IMG/VR virus record: IMGVR_UViG_3300042434_001157
Coordinates: 1 to 24,347 of that record
Length of the DNA: 24,347 nucleotides
Reading direction: 5' to 3' (one strand)
Source: a virus
The position numbers and the translations under genes were made by a program. Of the stretch, positions 22,797 through 24,347 are shown piece by piece (the first letter of the stretch is position 1; each line of letters starts with the position of its first letter). Under the pieces are notes generated by a model. It was given only the letters and a program-made list of their open reading frames with translations, made no database searches and was not told where the DNA came from.

Positions 22797-24164
22797 GTGC
22801 ATATTGTAGAAACAACCGAAGACTATAACAATCTGTGTTCAATCATAAACTCTGAACACGTTTATATCAGTGCTGTTTGTTTGGATAATCAAAAGCATGT
22901 GTCCAACAACAACATATCACTATTATTCTTCTACTTTTATGTCAGCGACGACTATTGGTGTTTGCCCATAGATCATAACGAGTGCATCTGCTTGGATAAT
23001 ATTCTTGAGAGCGTCAAGGTTGTATTGCGTAATGCCAAGTTTCATAACAAGATAGTTTCGGACAAGAAGAATATTGTTCAGTTGTTTGGCGAGGATTATA
23101 ACTTCATAGACATAGATGTGTTTAGATTTCTTGAGAATGGCCAACTGCCGTCTGAAATTGAGACGACCAACTCGCACAGTTTCATTGATTTTCATTTCAA
23201 GAATATGTTTGATCTGAACAAGTGTGTGCCGGTATATAAGCACGCCAAAGTATTCACCAATAATGTTCAGAAGATAAAGAACATATACTTGTCTAATATT
23301 CGCGAGAAGGGATTTGTATTCACCAACAATGTTATGACTGACTTGTTTGCCAAGTTAGAGTCAAATGGATTGTGCGTGAATGAAGATTTTACTGATATTT
23401 TCGGCGAGGAACAAAATCGCCATATCAAAAACAATTTTGTATTTTCGCAATACAACCTGCTTACATCAACTGGCAGACCCTCTAATAGATTTGGCGGCGT
23501 CAATTATGCGGCGTTGAATAAGAATGATGGTAGCAGAAACTGCTTTGTAAGCAGATATGGCGACGATGGTATGCTTGTGATGATGGACTATAATGCGTTT
23601 CATCCGCGTCTTATTGCTCACTTATCCAACTTCCAAATGGACGCCGCTGAAAATCCATACGCATATCTATCCAAGTATTATTTCAACAAGTCCAATATAA
23701 CCGACGAAGATATTGCTGTCGCTAAAGGATTTACATTTACACAGATATATGGCGGCATTGATAAGAAATGGATACATATTCCATATCTAAAGAAGGTGCA
23801 GGAATATATTGACCATCGCTGGAAGTTCTTTGAGGAAAATGGATATATAGAAACGCCAAAGTATGGCAGAAAAATCAAACATTGTCATATTCAAGATCCT
23901 ACTCCCAATAAACTATTCAACTATATACTACAGGCGTTTGAGACAGAAATGGCAGTAGATGTGCTTGGCGAACTAATGAATTATCTAAATGATAAACAAA
24001 CCAAGCCGGTGCTATATACATACGATAGCATATTGTTTGATGCTCATAAAAGCGATAAGATGCCTGTTATAAAAAGAATAAAGAGCATAATGGAACGCGA
24101 CAAGTTTCCGGTAAAAGTATATGCAGGCAAGAATTATGGTGATATGAAACAGATCTCTATATAA
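22797..24164 (+). CDS. Degenerate family A DNA polymerase-like protein
   Basis: A 455-residue protein with the palm/fingers signature of family A (Pol I) polymerases. Residues 223-230 hold TSTGRPSN. Motif A is MMDYNAFHPRLIAHL (D264). Motif B is AVAKGFTFTQIYGG (K310, Y318, G319). Motif C is LYTYDSILFD (D410). Both catalytic aspartates are present, but by hand alignment with Klenow, E710 is His (H269), R754 is Ile (I306), H881 is Tyr (Y409) and E883 is Ser (S411). The N-terminal 160 residues look like a 3'-5' exonuclease fold without its acidic residues. It is shorter than Pol I. The GTG start at 22797 fits the promoter; an ATG at 22795 runs into a stop. It is placed oddly among baseplate genes. 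Confidence 0.8.
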   Translation: MHIVETTEDYNNLCSIINSEHVYISAVCLDNQKHVSNNNISLLFFYFYVSDDYWCLPIDHNECICLDNILESVKVVLRNAKFHNKIVSDKKNIVQLFGEDYNFIDIDVFRFLENGQLPSEIETTNSHSFIDFHFKNMFDLNKCVPVYKHAKVFTNNVQKIKNIYLSNIREKGFVFTNNVMTDLFAKLESNGLCVNEDFTDIFGEEQNRHIKNNFVFSQYNLLTSTGRPSNRFGGVNYAALNKNDGSRNCFVSRYGDDGMLVMMDYNAFHPRLIAHLSNFQMDAAENPYAYLSKYYFNKSNITDEDIAVAKGFTFTQIYGGIDKKWIHIPYLKKVQEYIDHRWKFFEENGYIETPKYGRKIKHCHIQDPTPNKLFNYILQAFETEMAVDVLGELMNYLNDKQTKPVLYTYDSILFDAHKSDKMPVIKRIKSIMERDKFPVKVYAGKNYGDMKQISI

Positions 24165-24172
24165 TATTTATA
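24165..24172 (+). promoter_or_regulatory. TATTTATA motif after the polymerase gene
   Basis: TATTTATA begins directly after the stop codon of the polymerase-like gene, 38 nt before the next ATG. A second copy lies at 24199-24206. Confidence 0.3.
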
Positions 24173-24198
24173 ATAAGCGTATATCTCATATATACGAA

Positions 24199-24206
24199 TA
24201 TTTATA
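24199..24206 (+). promoter_or_regulatory. TATTTATA motif 4 nt before the last gene
   Basis: TATTTATA ends exactly 4 nt before ATG 24211. It is the third case of this spacing in the window, after 4405-4412 and 17613-17620. Confidence 0.4.
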
Positions 24207-24210
24207 TATC

Positions 24211-24347
24211 ATGGAAAAAAGTAAGATTATAGAGTATGTTCTCAATGAATGGGCGATGCGTTCGCCAGATGGTTTGGCGAGTGGACATGACACCCCAGAA
24301 AATATTTCTATATTAAATGAAATACTGGCAGAACGAGATGAGATCAA
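24211..24347 (+). CDS. Start of a small protein, cut by the window end
   Basis: The reading frame is open from ATG 24211 to the window end: 45 complete codons and two bases of the next. It begins MEKSKIIEYVLNEWAMRSPDGL, followed by a Thr/Pro/Glu-containing stretch and a helix (ILNEILAERDEI). The EWAxRxxDG element followed by a spacer and a leucine-rich helix is a small module that I recall from aquatic phage proteins, without a known role. The N-terminus KSxIIxxVLNE also recalls the cassette motif at 9.1-13.1 kb. The frame follows a TATTTATA motif at the 4-nt spacing seen twice elsewhere, which supports the start. Confidence 0.6.
   Translation, partial: MEKSKIIEYVLNEWAMRSPDGLASGHDTPENISILNEILAERDEI

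Noticed and set aside
24178-24196. Hairpin CGTATAT/ATATACG after the polymerase gene as a terminator
   Set aside because: The stem is 7 bp and AT-rich, and no T-run follows, so I do not call it a terminator.
1-24347. tRNA genes, CRISPR arrays, insertion sequences, attachment sites
   Set aside because: Gaps between genes are short and show no cloverleaf, regular spaced repeats, transposase or tRNA-like ends.

Overview
The window looks like part of the genome of a large T4-like contractile-tailed bacteriophage (Caudoviricetes, myovirus morphology), AT-rich and tightly packed. The phage assignment rests on a recognisable tail sheath, a T4 gp19-type tail tube, a gp26-type baseplate protein, a 1,104-residue tape measure and several baseplate proteins, all on the + strand. 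Short protein modules near 10-13 kb are of kinds I associate from memory with marine or freshwater phages. The host cannot be read from the sequence; few starts have a Shine-Dalgarno site.

Layout. (1) 1-3.5 kb: a small coiled-coil protein, a terminator, the oversized tail sheath and another terminator. (2) 3.6-8.4 kb: an island that separates sheath from tube, which are adjacent in T4. It holds a + strand EDxHD (Vsr-like) homing endonuclease, a coupled trio (HAD phosphatase, small unknown, nucleotidyltransferase), an unknown gene behind its own apparently leaderless promoter, and a - strand large EDxHD homing endonuclease. (3) 8.5-9.0 kb: tail tube and terminator. (4) 9.0-13.1 kb: a self-contained unit with a sigma70-like promoter at its head and a strong terminator at its end. 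It encodes five proteins that repeatedly carry a short basic-amphipathic motif of the type LKxxIRExVxE, followed by (L/I)xE sites that resemble T4 capsid-targeting sequences and prohead-protease sites. One of the five is a 596-residue chain of small modules, including a RyR-like domain. (5) 13.2-22.8 kb: the baseplate and tail-length block (gp26-like, small overlapping gene, tape measure, tube/baseplate junction protein, LysM/gp53-like protein, large baseplate protein, small unknown). (6) 22.8-24.2 kb: a degenerate family A DNA polymerase with its own promoter, then the start of another small gene cut by the window end.

How the parts work together. Sheath, tube, tape measure and baseplate genes would build a long contractile tail. 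The 9-13 kb cassette is the most unusual part: I infer that it makes abundant virion proteins that may be targeted into the prohead and cut there. Two regulatory patterns recur. One is TATTTATA (the reverse complement of the T4 late -10 box TATAAATA) just upstream of many + strand genes, three times exactly 4 nt before the ATG. The other is TTGACA exactly 28 nt before the start codons of two accessory genes. No gene-free stretch exceeds 300 bases, and I saw no tRNA, rRNA, CRISPR array or insertion sequence.
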